This document shows, one piece after another, positions 9,501 to 17,854 of a stretch of DNA of 64,000 nucleotides. The notes under the pieces are model-generated. The model searched no databases, had not been told where the DNA came from, and was given only the letters and a program-made list of their open reading frames with translations. The DNA is from an uncultured Eubacteriales bacterium (GTDB taxonomy: Bacteria > Bacillota > Clostridia > Oscillospirales > CAG-272), in assembly GCA_934486825.1 (NCBI GenBank), contig CAKSQF010000007.1, positions 41,168 to 105,167 on the forward strand, in the 5' to 3' direction. Position numbers and translations under genes: made by a program. The stretch's first letter is position 1; the number at the start of each line of letters is the position of its first letter.

Positions 9501-9563
9501 GAGCGCAACGAGCTTATTGCGCGTACCGACGGGTCGGACGACGATTCGTCGGAAGACTCATAA
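6549..9563 (+). CDS. YfhO family multi-pass membrane protein
   Basis: A 1004-residue membrane protein of the YfhO family (GT-C-like fold). In Gram-positive bacteria YfhO relatives are tied to glycosylation of teichoic or lipoteichoic acids and other surface polymers. Near the N-terminus LVLDLNGQYIYFFEALHHIL and WARSLGGEF match the acidic loop found in these proteins. About a dozen hydrophobic segments occupy roughly residues 30-520, then a large extracytoplasmic domain to about 930, with WNVYVDGKKVDI and HTVRFVYRSKY just before the last membrane helix. A charged cytoplasmic tail ends the protein. GGAAAGG precedes the ATG. A strong terminator follows. Confidence 0.9.
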   Translation: MNKKITDASDRQSGVKNFFSSARLKISDLLGKYDYVCCSFIIPILIFLLMYLCFWIACTISGRFSFGNGSVLVLDLNGQYIYFFEALHHILRGDASFFYSWARSLGGEFIGIYAYYLASPLSYIVGLFPSDHITEALLTIILLKCGISGGTMAFYLKKNRPSFNNIGVVVMSAMYALSSYVIAYAHNTMWMDALMLLPLVIYGTEQLIKKGNFKLYIVCLTLTLVSTFYIGYMVCLFLVFYFFYYYFSCNVKPGDNNFYGENRHFIKSLGRMAVASAVAIFCACLIILPTYYSLTFGKTGFSDPEWKLTSQFDLLRFFYKMLPGAYDTVRPDGFPLVYCGTAALILLPVFFVSKKVAPREKIGAAIMLTLMVFFMGNSITDLIFHGFQRPNWLNYRYSFIFIFLVVVFCARALEDIGNISLPCIIGAGAGVLILIFMAQTQHYTIGGTLTDDQVAFENLKEFICIWTSVVCVIANVAALGIVALKKVARRAAYIGLASVCCLELFAAGVMTIVYEDNDVVYSSRDSYVDFMNRLSPTVKYIQKNDKGFYRMEKTVFRNVCDNMALNMRGLSNSTSTLNASTIAFLNRMGYSAASHWTKYGGGTPVNDSLLGLKYIIYDSNNTSEASDLYRMFAQDNSANIISYINDYALSLAYSSNGDIKEFDISDNTLYASPFETMNQIITALLGENETVELFKPIPYTLELVGVNCNYRGTVYETVTDSKGKPKLDENGEEIKVSIPYCFYAPATSHGTMNYRLEFPEDYIDGSDVYFFFCSNYPREVSWEHVNMSSTEKSGTFFGYETDCIQSLGKLTASEDQLLRVSITNDSDIFYVMQEPEIFYYLDRELFTDVMKRLAEGNLIIDEKFSESDISGKVTVPEGNSSMFTTIPYDEGWNVYVDGKKVDIYENLNALIGFDITPGEHTVRFVYRSKYMVYGFTLTLIGALIFVLLCLLDRRFRVPKLAARREAFEKVLAERKAADEARAIAERNELIARTDGSDDDSSEDS

Positions 9564-9577
9564 ACAAACCGAAAAGG

Positions 9578-9622
9578 CACACTGCCGTCGGATAGCAATA
9601 TCGGCGGCGGTGTGTCTTTTTT
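9578..9622 (+). terminator. Rho-independent terminator after the YfhO gene
   Basis: CACACTGCCG (9578-9587) pairs with CGGCGGTGTG (9605-9614) with one G-T pair, followed by TCTTTTTT. Confidence 0.85.
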
Positions 9623-9637
9623 ACATCCGGTTATGAC

Positions 9638-9666
9638 TTGACAAATCCTTTTCGCTATTATATAAT
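9638..9666 (+). promoter_or_regulatory. Sigma-A-type promoter of the two-component system
   Basis: TTGACA (9638-9643), 17-base spacer, TATAAT (9661-9666), near-consensus and 30 bases before the response-regulator start. Confidence 0.85.
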
Positions 9667-9696
9667 TACACAAAAGAGAGAAAGGAGCCTCGGAAC

Positions 9697-10365
9697 ATGG
9701 ACAAAATTCTCATTGTCGAAGACGATATCGGTATAATCTCCGGGCTTTGCAGACTGCTTGATTCCGAAGGCTTTTACGCCTGTCCGACGAGCGGTCGGAC
9801 AGAGGCGCTTGCCGCTCTTGACAAAGAAAAATTCGATCTTGTTCTGCTTGACATATCGCTTTCGGACGGAAACGGCTATTCGCTCTGTTCGACAGTCAAG
9901 GGGCGGAGCGATATCCCGGTAATCTTTCTGACCGCGTCCGGAGACGAGGGCAGCATAGTCGCCGGCTTTGACATCGGTGCGGACGATTACATACAAAAGC
10001 CGTTCAAACCGCGCGAGCTGATATCAAGAATTAAAAATGTACTCAGAAGATACAACGGCAACAGAAACACCCTGACAGTCGGCAACATAACAATCGACGC
10101 CGACCGCGGAACGGTCGAAAAAAACGGCAGTGAGCTTATCATGTCCGCGCTCGAATACCGTATCCTGCTCTACCTTTTTTCAAACAGGGGAAAAATCCTC
10201 ACCCGCGAGCGGTTACTTGAGGAAATATGGGACATTGCCGGAGATTTTGTCAACGACAACACACTCACGGTATACATAAAGCGCATACGGGAGAAAATAG
10301 GCGATGATCCCACCTCCCCATGCGTAATAAAAACGGTACGCGGTATCGGATACAGGGTCGATTGA
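9697..10365 (+). CDS. OmpR-family response regulator
   Basis: A 222-residue DNA-binding response regulator. The receiver domain (about 1-118) has the acidic pair ED at 9-10, the phospho-acceptor Asp52 in LLDISLSDG, TAS and the lysine in IQKPFKP. The C-terminal winged-helix (about 128-222) contains ALEYRILLYLFSNRGKILTRE and ends IKTVRGIGYRVD. It is followed one base later by its kinase and then by an ABC transporter; this order is that of BceRS-BceAB-like systems, so the likely target is the transporter operon through the inverted repeat at 11372-11419. GAAAGGAG precedes the ATG. Confidence 0.93.
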   Translation: MDKILIVEDDIGIISGLCRLLDSEGFYACPTSGRTEALAALDKEKFDLVLLDISLSDGNGYSLCSTVKGRSDIPVIFLTASGDEGSIVAGFDIGADDYIQKPFKPRELISRIKNVLRRYNGNRNTLTVGNITIDADRGTVEKNGSELIMSALEYRILLYLFSNRGKILTRERLLEEIWDIAGDFVNDNTLTVYIKRIREKIGDDPTSPCVIKTVRGIGYRVD

Positions 10366-10366
10366 C

Positions 10367-11368
10367 ATGAGACTGCTAAAAAACCGTGAGGTGCGGTTCA
10401 CCTTATACATTCTTTGCGCAGCAGCCGTGTTTTTTACGGTGCTTGCCTTTTTCGGCGGAGCCGTTCCGGGCACGATCATGCTTGCCGCCTCGGTGTTTTT
10501 TATCTCGGTATATCTCATTTCGGTAAAGAAGCGTTACGATGCGATCGCAAAGCTGAGCGCATCGATCGACCTCGTTCTGCACGGCGATGACAATGTTCTC
10601 ATAACGGAAAGCCGTGAGGGTGAGCTTTCACTGCTCGAAAGCGAAATATCCAAAGTGCTGCTCAGACTGCGCGAAAATTCGGAGAGACTGAAAAATGACA
10701 AGCTCCGCCTTTCGGACGCGATAGCCGACATTTCCCACCAACTCCGCACGCCGCTCACCTCGATAAATCTGACCTTGTCGCGGCTCATCGGCGGGAATGT
10801 CACGCAGGAGGAACGAATAAAGCTGTTATACGAGCTGAAATCCCGTCTTTCCCGTATAGAGTGGCTTGTGGAAGCACTGCTGAAAATATCGAAGATAGAT
10901 GCCGGTACCGCCGTGTTCCGCAGTGAACCGGTTTCGGTTGCGGACATTGTCGCCCGCGCCTCCGAGCCGTTTGCAATCGCACTTGAGCTTAAAGATCAAC
11001 GGCTTATCACCGATATCGGCAATCAGTCGTTTATCGGTGACACGGCATGGAGCACGGAAGCGATAAGCAACATTATCAAGAACTGTATGGAGCACACCCC
11101 GGAAGGGGGGTACATAAAAATATCCGCCGAAGAAACACCGCTCTATACCGAGATCGTTATCGGCGACAGCGGCGAAGGGATCGACAAAGCAGACCTTCCG
11201 CATCTGTTCGAACGCTTTTACAGAGGAAAAAACTCCGCAGAGACAAGCGTCGGCATAGGACTTGCCCTCACGCGGGCGATAATTGCCGAACAGCAGGGCA
11301 GTATAAAAGCCGAAAACTCGGCATCCGGCGCTCTTTTTACGATCCGTTTTTACAAGCGAATAATCTGA
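10367..11368 (+). CDS. Sensor histidine kinase
   Basis: A 333-residue kinase with two closely spaced hydrophobic segments (about residues 10-50) and almost no extracellular loop, the layout of intramembrane-sensing (BceS-like) kinases. The DHp box DISHQLRTPLTSINL places the phosphorylated histidine at residue 124; the ATPase has NCMEHTP (N box), GDSGEGIDKADLPHLFERFYRG and VGIGLALTRAI (G boxes). It starts one base after the response-regulator stop, so the two are co-translated. Such kinases usually sense through the partner ABC permease, encoded just downstream. Confidence 0.92.
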   Translation: MRLLKNREVRFTLYILCAAAVFFTVLAFFGGAVPGTIMLAASVFFISVYLISVKKRYDAIAKLSASIDLVLHGDDNVLITESREGELSLLESEISKVLLRLRENSERLKNDKLRLSDAIADISHQLRTPLTSINLTLSRLIGGNVTQEERIKLLYELKSRLSRIEWLVEALLKISKIDAGTAVFRSEPVSVADIVARASEPFAIALELKDQRLITDIGNQSFIGDTAWSTEAISNIIKNCMEHTPEGGYIKISAEETPLYTEIVIGDSGEGIDKADLPHLFERFYRGKNSAETSVGIGLALTRAIIAEQQGSIKAENSASGALFTIRFYKRII

Positions 11369-11371
11369 AAA

Positions 11372-11436
11372 TGACAGTCCGGTGACAGTAATTACAAAAA
11401 TACAGTCACCGAACTGTCACTTTTGTCGGTTATAAT
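11372..11436 (+). promoter_or_regulatory. Inverted repeat and promoter before the ABC transporter genes
   Basis: TGACAGTCCGGTGAC (11372-11386) and GTCACCGAACTGTCA (11405-11419) are inverted copies with one mismatch, separated by 18 bases. A TATAAT lies at 11431-11436 with only a poor -35 (CACCGA) at the right distance, as expected for an activator-dependent promoter. The repeat may be the binding site of the adjacent response regulator. Alternatively, folded in RNA and followed by TTTT, it could end the kinase transcript; the sequence fits both. Confidence 0.6.
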
Positions 11437-11463
11437 TGAAGCGATAAAGAAAGGAGCATCAGC

Positions 11464-12156
11464 ATGGAAATACTTAGGGCAGAGCATCTGACAAAAATAT
11501 ACGGCAAGGGAGAAAATCAGGTTGCCGCAATCAACGACATATCTTTTTCTGTCGAAAAAGGCGAATTTCTCGCAATAATCGGTCCTTCCGGATCGGGAAA
11601 ATCCACACTTCTGCACATCCTCGGCGGAGTTGATCGTCCGACGAGCGGGAAAATATACATGAACGGTCAGGACGTATACGCGCAAAGTGAGGATCAGCTT
11701 GCGGTATTCAGACGCAGGTATGTCGGACTTATCTACCAGTTCTACAACCTCATACCCGTACTCAACACGGTCGAAAATATAACGCTCCCGGTTCTTATGG
11801 ACAACAGAAAGGTCAACAAAGGGCGTCTCAACGAGCTTATTGCGACCCTCGGACTCGGCGGCAGGCAAAACAATCTTCCGAACCAGCTTTCGGGCGGACA
11901 GCAACAGCGCGTATCGATAGGCAGAGCGCTGATGAACGCGCCCGCCGTCGTTCTTGCGGACGAGCCTACCGGAAATCTTGACTCGAAAAACAGTCAGGAA
12001 ATAGTCGAACTTCTGAAAGAGTCGAACAAAAAATACGGGCAGACCCTGATTGTCATCACGCATGACGAATCGATTGCACTTCAGGCTGACCGTATCATCT
12101 CCATAGACGACGGCAAAATAGTCGGTGACGAGCGCATCCGGGAGGCGACAAAATGA
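11464..12156 (+). CDS. ABC transporter ATP-binding protein (MacB/LolD/BceA type)
   Basis: A 230-residue ATPase that powers the FtsX-type permease encoded next. Walker A is GPSGSGKSTLLHILGG, the signature LSGGQQQRVSIGRAL, Walker B VVLADEPTGNLDS and the switch histidine lies in VITHDE. The NLDS and GGQQQR variants are typical of the lipoprotein-release/antimicrobial-peptide resistance class (MacB, LolD, BceA). AAAGGAG precedes the ATG. It overlaps the permease by four bases (ATGA). Confidence 0.95.
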   Translation: MEILRAEHLTKIYGKGENQVAAINDISFSVEKGEFLAIIGPSGSGKSTLLHILGGVDRPTSGKIYMNGQDVYAQSEDQLAVFRRRYVGLIYQFYNLIPVLNTVENITLPVLMDNRKVNKGRLNELIATLGLGGRQNNLPNQLSGGQQQRVSIGRALMNAPAVVLADEPTGNLDSKNSQEIVELLKESNKKYGQTLIVITHDESIALQADRIISIDDGKIVGDERIREATK

Positions 12157-14843
12157 ATGTTTTCTGCAAATACACCCTGAAGTCGCTCAGAAAGAACAAG
12201 ACGCGCACTCTTGTTACGATAATCGGCATTATTCTTTCGATGTCGATGATAACCGCCGTTATCGAAGCGGCTTACAGCGGATTGACCTATCTGCGCAGGG
12301 CGGAGGTGGAGCGCAACGGCGCTTTCCACGGATTTTACCATGATCTCTCGGACAAGGAGCTGTCGGCTCTCAGCGGGAGGCAGGAGGTAAAAGAGTATGC
12401 GAGCTGGCAGGACGTCGGCTGGGCAAAGATCGGCAGTAAAAACGAATACAAGCCCTATCTGCTTATCGAATCGATAAGCGACGGATTTGAAAAGCTGGTC
12501 AGTGTCAAACTGACCGAAGGTCGGCTTCCCGAAAACGAAAACGAGATCGCCCTTCCGAATCATCTTGAATCAAACGGCGGGGTCAGCTTCAAGCTCGGAG
12601 ACAGTCTGTCGCTTGACGTCGGCAGACGTACCTCCGAGGGATACGACCTTTCTCCGTCAAATCCGATTAATCCGGACGCAAGCGAAGAAATTTCGGACAC
12701 AAACAAAAAGACATACACGGTCGTCGGCAAATACGACAGATTCAATTATCTTATCGAACAGATATCGTCGCCCGCGTATACCGCACTGACAAAGGAAGGC
12801 GGAAACGGCAACTACCGTTTCTTCTTCACGGTGGACAATCCGACAAAGGTATACGATTTTACCGACAGCATCGACAGGGATTGTGTCGTTCACCGTGATC
12901 TTATCAGGCTGTACGGGTTGTTCAGGGACGGCGCTATCATGAGGATGCTTTACTCCTTCATGGCAATCCTTATTTTTCTGATCGTATCCGGCTCGGTATC
13001 GCTGATATACAATTCGTTTTCCATATCGGTAAGCGAAAGGACAAAGCAGTTCGGGATACTCAAATCGATCGGAGCAACCGGACATCAGCTCGGCGGTGCC
13101 GTTTTATTCGAAGCCCTTGTACTCTGTGCGATTGCAATTCCGCTCGGAGCACTCGCCGGATGCCTGGGAATAGGTGTAACCTTCTTCTGTCTGCGTGACT
13201 CATTCACCTTTATTACGGGCGTGTACAGCAGTGAAGTAATGCGGCTTGTCATCAGTCCGACGGGACTGATTGCCTCTTCCCTGCTATGTCTCATAACCGT
13301 TCTGATCTCGGCATGGATTCCCGCACGCCGTGCGATATCGGTATCTCCCATCAGCGCCATACGTCAGGGCTCGGATGTCAGAATCAAAGGCAAAGAGGTA
13401 AAAACATCATTTCTCACAAGAAAGCTTTTCGGATTTGAGGGAATGATGGCTGTCAAGAACTTCAAACGCAACCGCAAGGGATACCGTGCGACGATTCTTT
13501 CACTCTTTCTCAGCGTTACGCTGTTCATCTCGGCAAGCTCGTTCTGTTCCTATCTCGGCACGACCGTAAACGGCGTCAATTCGTCGGACGCAAATTACGA
13601 CATATCATATTACACGACAGGAGAGAACGGAACCCGTCCCGATCCGCGTACAATCCTTGAAAAGCTGTCGGCGGCAGACGGAGTTGAAGAGTCGGCATTT
13701 TCGGAAAGTGCCGGAATCGATATCGCATATGACTCGTCCCTCCTTGATGACTCATTTGTCTCATTCTTCGGGAAAGATCAAAAAAGCCGCAACACAACGA
13801 TCGCGTTCATCGATGACGCAAGCTTCCGCAGGCTCTGCGAAGAAAACGGACTTGATGCGAAGGCACTGCTCTCGGGCGACGGTCTCGGCTCTGCGCTTAT
13901 GTACAACAGCTTTATCACAATGCGCGCCGTAAATGCCGATTACGCCAAGCGGTACAGCCTGAAGGTTCTGCGCGACTCGGTATTCCCGTGCGTGGCTGAA
14001 AGCACGTTTATCGCAGACAATATCGACGGATACGTCTTTTACGCGTTCACCGAAGATGACGGAAACGAATACGCGGTCTATTATCCGAAAAATTATCTTG
14101 ACGAAAGAGTTGCGGCGGGCTATGAGCCGGAAGCGGAATACGCCATGAAGCTGACAAGAGCCGAAGCGACAAAAACCGTAAAGCTGAGGCTTGCCGCCGG
14201 GATCTCAAAGCTTCCCTTTTTCTTACCGTCAAACGATCCCGTGATAATATATCCCTATTCGGCTATCGACACGGTTGAAATCGGTTTGAATTCCCACCAG
14301 ACCGTTTTTTACTTCAAGGCAGGCGATCACCGCAGGACGTTAGACAGCATAAAAAACATACTTGTCGAAAACAACCTTTCACAGTCGAGGCTTAACGATG
14401 TTGCCGAGAGCAAGGAGGCATCCCGCATGCTGCTCAAGGTAATAAAGGTGTTCTCATACGGCTTCATAGTACTGATCTCGCTGATTGCGGCATCAAATGT
14501 TTTCAACACGATATCGACAAACATACTGCTTCGGCGGCGCGAATTTGCGATGCTTAAATCAATAGGAATCACCGGGCGCAGTCTTTCAAGGATGATGAAT
14601 TACGAATGTATCATTTACGGGCTCAAGGGGCTTCTGCTCGGACTTCCGACATCGTTTGTAATAACCTTTCTGATCTGGAAATCCACAGACAGTGCCTACG
14701 TGATGCCCTTCTACATCCCGTGGATGACGGTCGCCATAGCAATCGGAAGCGTTTTCATAGTCGTCTTTGCCTCCATGCTCTACGCGATGCGGCTTATCGC
14801 AAAGGACAATCCGATCGACACTCTGAAAAACGAAAACCTGTAA
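12153..14843 (+). CDS. FtsX-family ABC transporter permease
   Basis: An 896-residue permease with two FtsX domains. One hydrophobic helix lies near residue 25, a large extracytoplasmic region follows to about 260, then three helices (to about 400) including ERTKQFGILKSIGATGHQLGG. A second extracytoplasmic region precedes the last three helices with RRREFAMLKSIGITGRSLS. The repeated LKSIG(A/I)TG motif marks the coupling helix of each FtsX domain. The two large outside domains suggest substrate or peptide sensing; partner ATPase and two-component genes lie immediately upstream. Resistance to a cell-envelope antibiotic is the probable role, though the substrate is unknown. Confidence 0.92.
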   Translation: MNVFCKYTLKSLRKNKTRTLVTIIGIILSMSMITAVIEAAYSGLTYLRRAEVERNGAFHGFYHDLSDKELSALSGRQEVKEYASWQDVGWAKIGSKNEYKPYLLIESISDGFEKLVSVKLTEGRLPENENEIALPNHLESNGGVSFKLGDSLSLDVGRRTSEGYDLSPSNPINPDASEEISDTNKKTYTVVGKYDRFNYLIEQISSPAYTALTKEGGNGNYRFFFTVDNPTKVYDFTDSIDRDCVVHRDLIRLYGLFRDGAIMRMLYSFMAILIFLIVSGSVSLIYNSFSISVSERTKQFGILKSIGATGHQLGGAVLFEALVLCAIAIPLGALAGCLGIGVTFFCLRDSFTFITGVYSSEVMRLVISPTGLIASSLLCLITVLISAWIPARRAISVSPISAIRQGSDVRIKGKEVKTSFLTRKLFGFEGMMAVKNFKRNRKGYRATILSLFLSVTLFISASSFCSYLGTTVNGVNSSDANYDISYYTTGENGTRPDPRTILEKLSAADGVEESAFSESAGIDIAYDSSLLDDSFVSFFGKDQKSRNTTIAFIDDASFRRLCEENGLDAKALLSGDGLGSALMYNSFITMRAVNADYAKRYSLKVLRDSVFPCVAESTFIADNIDGYVFYAFTEDDGNEYAVYYPKNYLDERVAAGYEPEAEYAMKLTRAEATKTVKLRLAAGISKLPFFLPSNDPVIIYPYSAIDTVEIGLNSHQTVFYFKAGDHRRTLDSIKNILVENNLSQSRLNDVAESKEASRMLLKVIKVFSYGFIVLISLIAASNVFNTISTNILLRRREFAMLKSIGITGRSLSRMMNYECIIYGLKGLLLGLPTSFVITFLIWKSTDSAYVMPFYIPWMTVAIAIGSVFIVVFASMLYAMRLIAKDNPIDTLKNENL

Positions 14844-14850
14844 AAAACAA

Positions 14851-14886
14851 ATATCCGGCATGAGATTTTTATCTCATGCCGGATAT
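14851..14886. terminator. Bidirectional terminator between convergent genes
   Basis: A 16-bp perfect stem, ATATCCGGCATGAGAT (14851-14866) against 14871-14886, with a TTTT loop. It separates the forward permease gene from the reverse sulfatase gene, whose stop is only two bases away. Confidence 0.85.
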
Positions 14887-14888
14887 AT

Positions 14889-17114
14889 TCATATTTCGGG
14901 TTCTTCCTTGCCGAACGGCGTCGGCGGAGCCGTCACCGGCTCGGGCAGAGTCCCGATACCGGTAGTTGTCTGACTCTCATTCCCGGTCGTATCCACATTC
15001 TGAAGCACAAACCAATGGACAAGTTTGTTCTCCACCTTGTCAAAGAGAGCATTATATTGCAGATATTTATATATCCGCAAAAGGTTTGAATCATACGGGA
15101 GAACGTCCGCAAAGCTGTAAAAATTCATATCATTATCAAAATATCCCGCCGCCGTGATTGCCGGGTAATCGCGTCTTACCGTCGATATGAATTTCAGGTA
15201 TTCGGTTTTTTCAAGTCCCGCGATATCAAACATTTTTCCGGAGAGGTAGTTAATTGAGGTGATTTCGGTGCTGTCATCCTCAAATTCGAAATTTGCCCAG
15301 ATCATATAAGGAACTGCGTACTTTGCCTGATTGAGCTTTGTGTCGGTATCGTCCCCGATCCCGAAAAACCGGGAATAGAAGCTGCCCGACAGCGAGGGCT
15401 GATGGTCTCCGAAGAACACGATCATCGTTTCTTCATCGGCTGACGAGAAATATTCGATCAGCTCTTTAAGCGCTTCGTCGGTCTTCTTTATCGACGAGAG
15501 ATATTCCTGCGTGCCCGTATACTGCGGAAAATCCTTTATATGGACGATAGACTCAAAGTTCTCGGTCGAATATCCGCCGTGATTCATCATAGTCACGGCA
15601 AAGGTAAATAGCGGCGTATTTTCGTCCTTTGATTCGTAAAGCTCTATTATCTTTCTGAAAACCGCGCTGTCGCTGACGTGTCCTCTGTAATAATCTTCAT
15701 CGGTCAGACCGGTAAAATCGTCTTTAAAGAGTATATTATCGAAGCCGTAGTAGGAATAGATCTTATCACGGCTCCAGTTTATGGGAGCCTCGGGGTGCAT
15801 ACCGACTGTCGTATACCCCGCCTTTTTGAGTGCATCGACTATCGAAAAAGAATTGTTTTTATTGAGATAGAGATTATACGCGACCGTATTCTTCGGGAGA
15901 AACGCCATCGAATGACCGGTCAGAAACTCAAACTCGGAGTTTGCGGTATTTCCTCCGAAAACAGAGGAAAGCGCCCAGCCCTTTTCCACGTTCGGCATAT
16001 CACTGCTCAGTGACCTGTAAAAAGGAAGCACGTCTTCGACGGTCAGGAGCTGATTCTTTGCATACCCGTTTTTATACAGATATTCGGCTACCGCCTGAAG
16101 GTCGGTGAAGGTTTCGTCCATTATCACGATGATATTCGGCTTTTTTTCATCGGTTGTAGGCGGAATATCGGGTGTATCGGTTGACGGAGGAGTCGTGGTA
16201 GGTTTGCCCCCGGTCGTCGGAGGCGTTGTCACCGGAGGCTTTACATCGGTCGAAGGCGCCGATGTTGACGGCTTACCGTGAAGTCTGTTATACTCGGAAA
16301 GGAGAGCCTCAAGCTCCTCCGGCGAATAGCCGGAAGGAATTCTGACCTTTGTTGCGGTCGCGGTATGGATCACGTTTACGTAAAATCCGTTATTTTCGGA
16401 CGCACGGAACATCCAGTATTTATCGACAAAGCCTATTGCCCGCTCTCCCCATGCGGTTGACACGAGCAGTATAACCAGAAGAAGCGAGCCGACGCCGCCG
16501 CCTGCCGTAAAGAGTCTCAGTCTTGTTCCTTTGAAATCGGGAAAAGAGGTAAGTGCAATCAGCACTCCGAATCCGATTGAAAAATACAGCGCGGTCAGCG
16601 TCATTCTCGAAAGTGTGAACGAATAACCCGCCGCAACGCTCAGTCCCGTCATTATCGAAAAGATATCATTGAAGCCTATTTCCATAGACCTTGTCTGAAC
16701 CACGAGGTGGTCTATCACCGCGATCGCTTCCGAAAAGATCAGTGCCGACAGTATGGATGCGCGCATATTCCTGCATGCGGCGAACACCAATGCTTCGATT
16801 GCAAAAATCACAAGCACATTCAGTGAAAATTTAACAACATTCAGCCTTTTACCGATCCCGGCGCCGATAGTGAACTGCATAAGCAGAAAAACAATGATCG
16901 CGCAGAAGATGAATATCGGGATGATGAACAGGCCGTTTATTTTTTTTGAAAACTCAATTTTTACGAAAAGCGAAAAGGCGAGCAACAAAGAAGCCGGACC
17001 AATCAGAAATGCATTGGCATGAAGAAGGACGGCGGCAACCGTACAGGCAACAACTATCAGAGCAAACAGCGGATAAAGGCGCAGATTCCGCCGAAGAATT
17101 AGCTTCATAATCAT
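14889..17114 (-). CDS. LTA-synthase-like membrane sulfatase with Pro/Thr-rich linker
   Basis: A 741-residue membrane enzyme of the alkaline phosphatase/sulfatase superfamily, LtaS-like. Members transfer glycerol-phosphate or phosphoethanolamine to surface polymers. Helices fill about residues 1-230. A linker rich in Pro and Thr (about 268-312) is followed by the catalytic domain, where NIIVIMDETF carries the metal Asp333-Glu334, GGNTANSEFEFLTGHS resembles the nucleophile-threonine region, and FGDHQPS gives Asp570-His571. I place the start at ATG 17112-17114 after GAAAGGA; TTG at 17126 is possible. The linker is not usual in LtaS. A leader with its own terminator precedes the gene. Confidence 0.87.
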   Translation of the reverse strand: MIMKLILRRNLRLYPLFALIVVACTVAAVLLHANAFLIGPASLLLAFSLFVKIEFSKKINGLFIIPIFIFCAIIVFLLMQFTIGAGIGKRLNVVKFSLNVLVIFAIEALVFAACRNMRASILSALIFSEAIAVIDHLVVQTRSMEIGFNDIFSIMTGLSVAAGYSFTLSRMTLTALYFSIGFGVLIALTSFPDFKGTRLRLFTAGGGVGSLLLVILLVSTAWGERAIGFVDKYWMFRASENNGFYVNVIHTATATKVRIPSGYSPEELEALLSEYNRLHGKPSTSAPSTDVKPPVTTPPTTGGKPTTTPPSTDTPDIPPTTDEKKPNIIVIMDETFTDLQAVAEYLYKNGYAKNQLLTVEDVLPFYRSLSSDMPNVEKGWALSSVFGGNTANSEFEFLTGHSMAFLPKNTVAYNLYLNKNNSFSIVDALKKAGYTTVGMHPEAPINWSRDKIYSYYGFDNILFKDDFTGLTDEDYYRGHVSDSAVFRKIIELYESKDENTPLFTFAVTMMNHGGYSTENFESIVHIKDFPQYTGTQEYLSSIKKTDEALKELIEYFSSADEETMIVFFGDHQPSLSGSFYSRFFGIGDDTDTKLNQAKYAVPYMIWANFEFEDDSTEITSINYLSGKMFDIAGLEKTEYLKFISTVRRDYPAITAAGYFDNDMNFYSFADVLPYDSNLLRIYKYLQYNALFDKVENKLVHWFVLQNVDTTGNESQTTTGIGTLPEPVTAPPTPFGKEEPEI

Positions 17115-17251
17115 TTTTCCTTTCAACAGATTCGGGTCTGACGAGGCAATCGGCGACCGTCTGACCTTACATATTTTAAATTCCGAAAATCCGGATTGTT
17201 TGTAACAAGCGCAAGAAGCCCGAACCGCAATCGGCAGACTCCCGCAAGGGC

Positions 17252-17321
17252 AAAAAAACAGGTTCGGGGCGGCACAGATCGATGTTCGTCACTGTTGTTC
17301 AGGCATACATACCCCCCGAAC
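17252..17321 (-). terminator. Terminator-like hairpin in the leader of the LtaS-like gene
   Basis: On the reverse strand GTTCGGGG (17314-17321) pairs with CCCCGAAC (17262-17269), followed by CTG and seven T (17252-17258). A second GTTCGGGC (17218-17225) downstream could pair with the same CCCCGAAC and would then prevent the terminator. The layout is that of an attenuator or riboswitch, but I do not recognise a known class. Confidence 0.6.
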
Positions 17322-17329
17322 GCTCGGTT

Positions 17330-17359
17330 ATTATAACACCAAAGCAATGACTTTGTCAA
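17330..17359 (-). promoter_or_regulatory. Sigma-A-type promoter of the LtaS-like gene leader
   Basis: On the reverse strand TTGACA (17354-17359), 18-base spacer, TATAAT (17330-17335). Transcription would start about 210 bases before the gene, just ahead of the hairpin at 17252-17321. Confidence 0.8.
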
Positions 17360-17452
17360 CACAATTTATGGGCTTTTCCGTGAACAAACTGCAACATTTT
17401 TACCCTTTTCGTCTTAAAATGTTGATATTCGGCGCTTTTTTTGAAAAAACTA

Positions 17453-17481
17453 TTGACACGGAAAGCAAATGGTGATAAAAT
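17453..17481 (+). promoter_or_regulatory. Sigma-A-type promoter of valS
   Basis: TTGACA (17453-17458), 17-base spacer, TAAAAT (17476-17481), directly before the T-box leader. Confidence 0.85.
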
Positions 17482-17486
17482 GCTTT

Positions 17487-17787
17487 CTGTATAGAGATCA
17501 AACGTTTTGACGGGGAGCAGTAAGGTCCGGCGCGTCCCACAGAGAGTATCGCGTATGCTGAAAGCGATACGGAAAGCGGTTCCCGAAGTCGCCCCCGAAC
17601 GGCGGTTACGAAGGTGCGTTTTTGCACCGCGTAGTTTCCGACGGGTTCTGCCCGTTAAAGCAGACCGTATTCGCGCTTTATGCGTTTATGCGGACAAAGA
17701 GTCTGCTCACGGCAGAAATTCAGGTGGTACCGCGTCTTATCGGCGTCCTGTGTTCTCAAAGATCACGGGACGCTGTTTTTATTTTTC
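17487..17787 (+). ncRNA. T-box riboswitch controlling valS
   Basis: A leader RNA of about 300 bases that binds uncharged tRNA and lets transcription continue into valS. The hallmark T-box AGGTGGTACCGCG is at 17722-17734, followed by a terminator hairpin (17743-17752 pairing with 17764-17773) and TGTTTTTATTTTT. The stem I region contains AGAGAG early and GAAGTCGCC near 17583-17593, where GTC would be a valine specifier codon; that assignment is by position and is less certain than the T-box itself. Confidence 0.93.
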
Positions 17788-17854
17788 CCGCGCTCCCGCA
17801 CTTTAGTCGGATCATTTTAAGCATATTATATAATGGAAGGAAAAAACAGTAAAA

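Noticed and set aside
17123..17362. 79-residue reverse reading frame before the LtaS-like gene
   Set aside because: It spans the promoter and the terminator hairpin of the leader, has no family match and no ribosome site.
17115..17362. 6S RNA or tmRNA in the long gap before valS
   Set aside because: The hairpin layout is terminator-like, and no conserved 6S bubble or tmRNA ends were recognisable.
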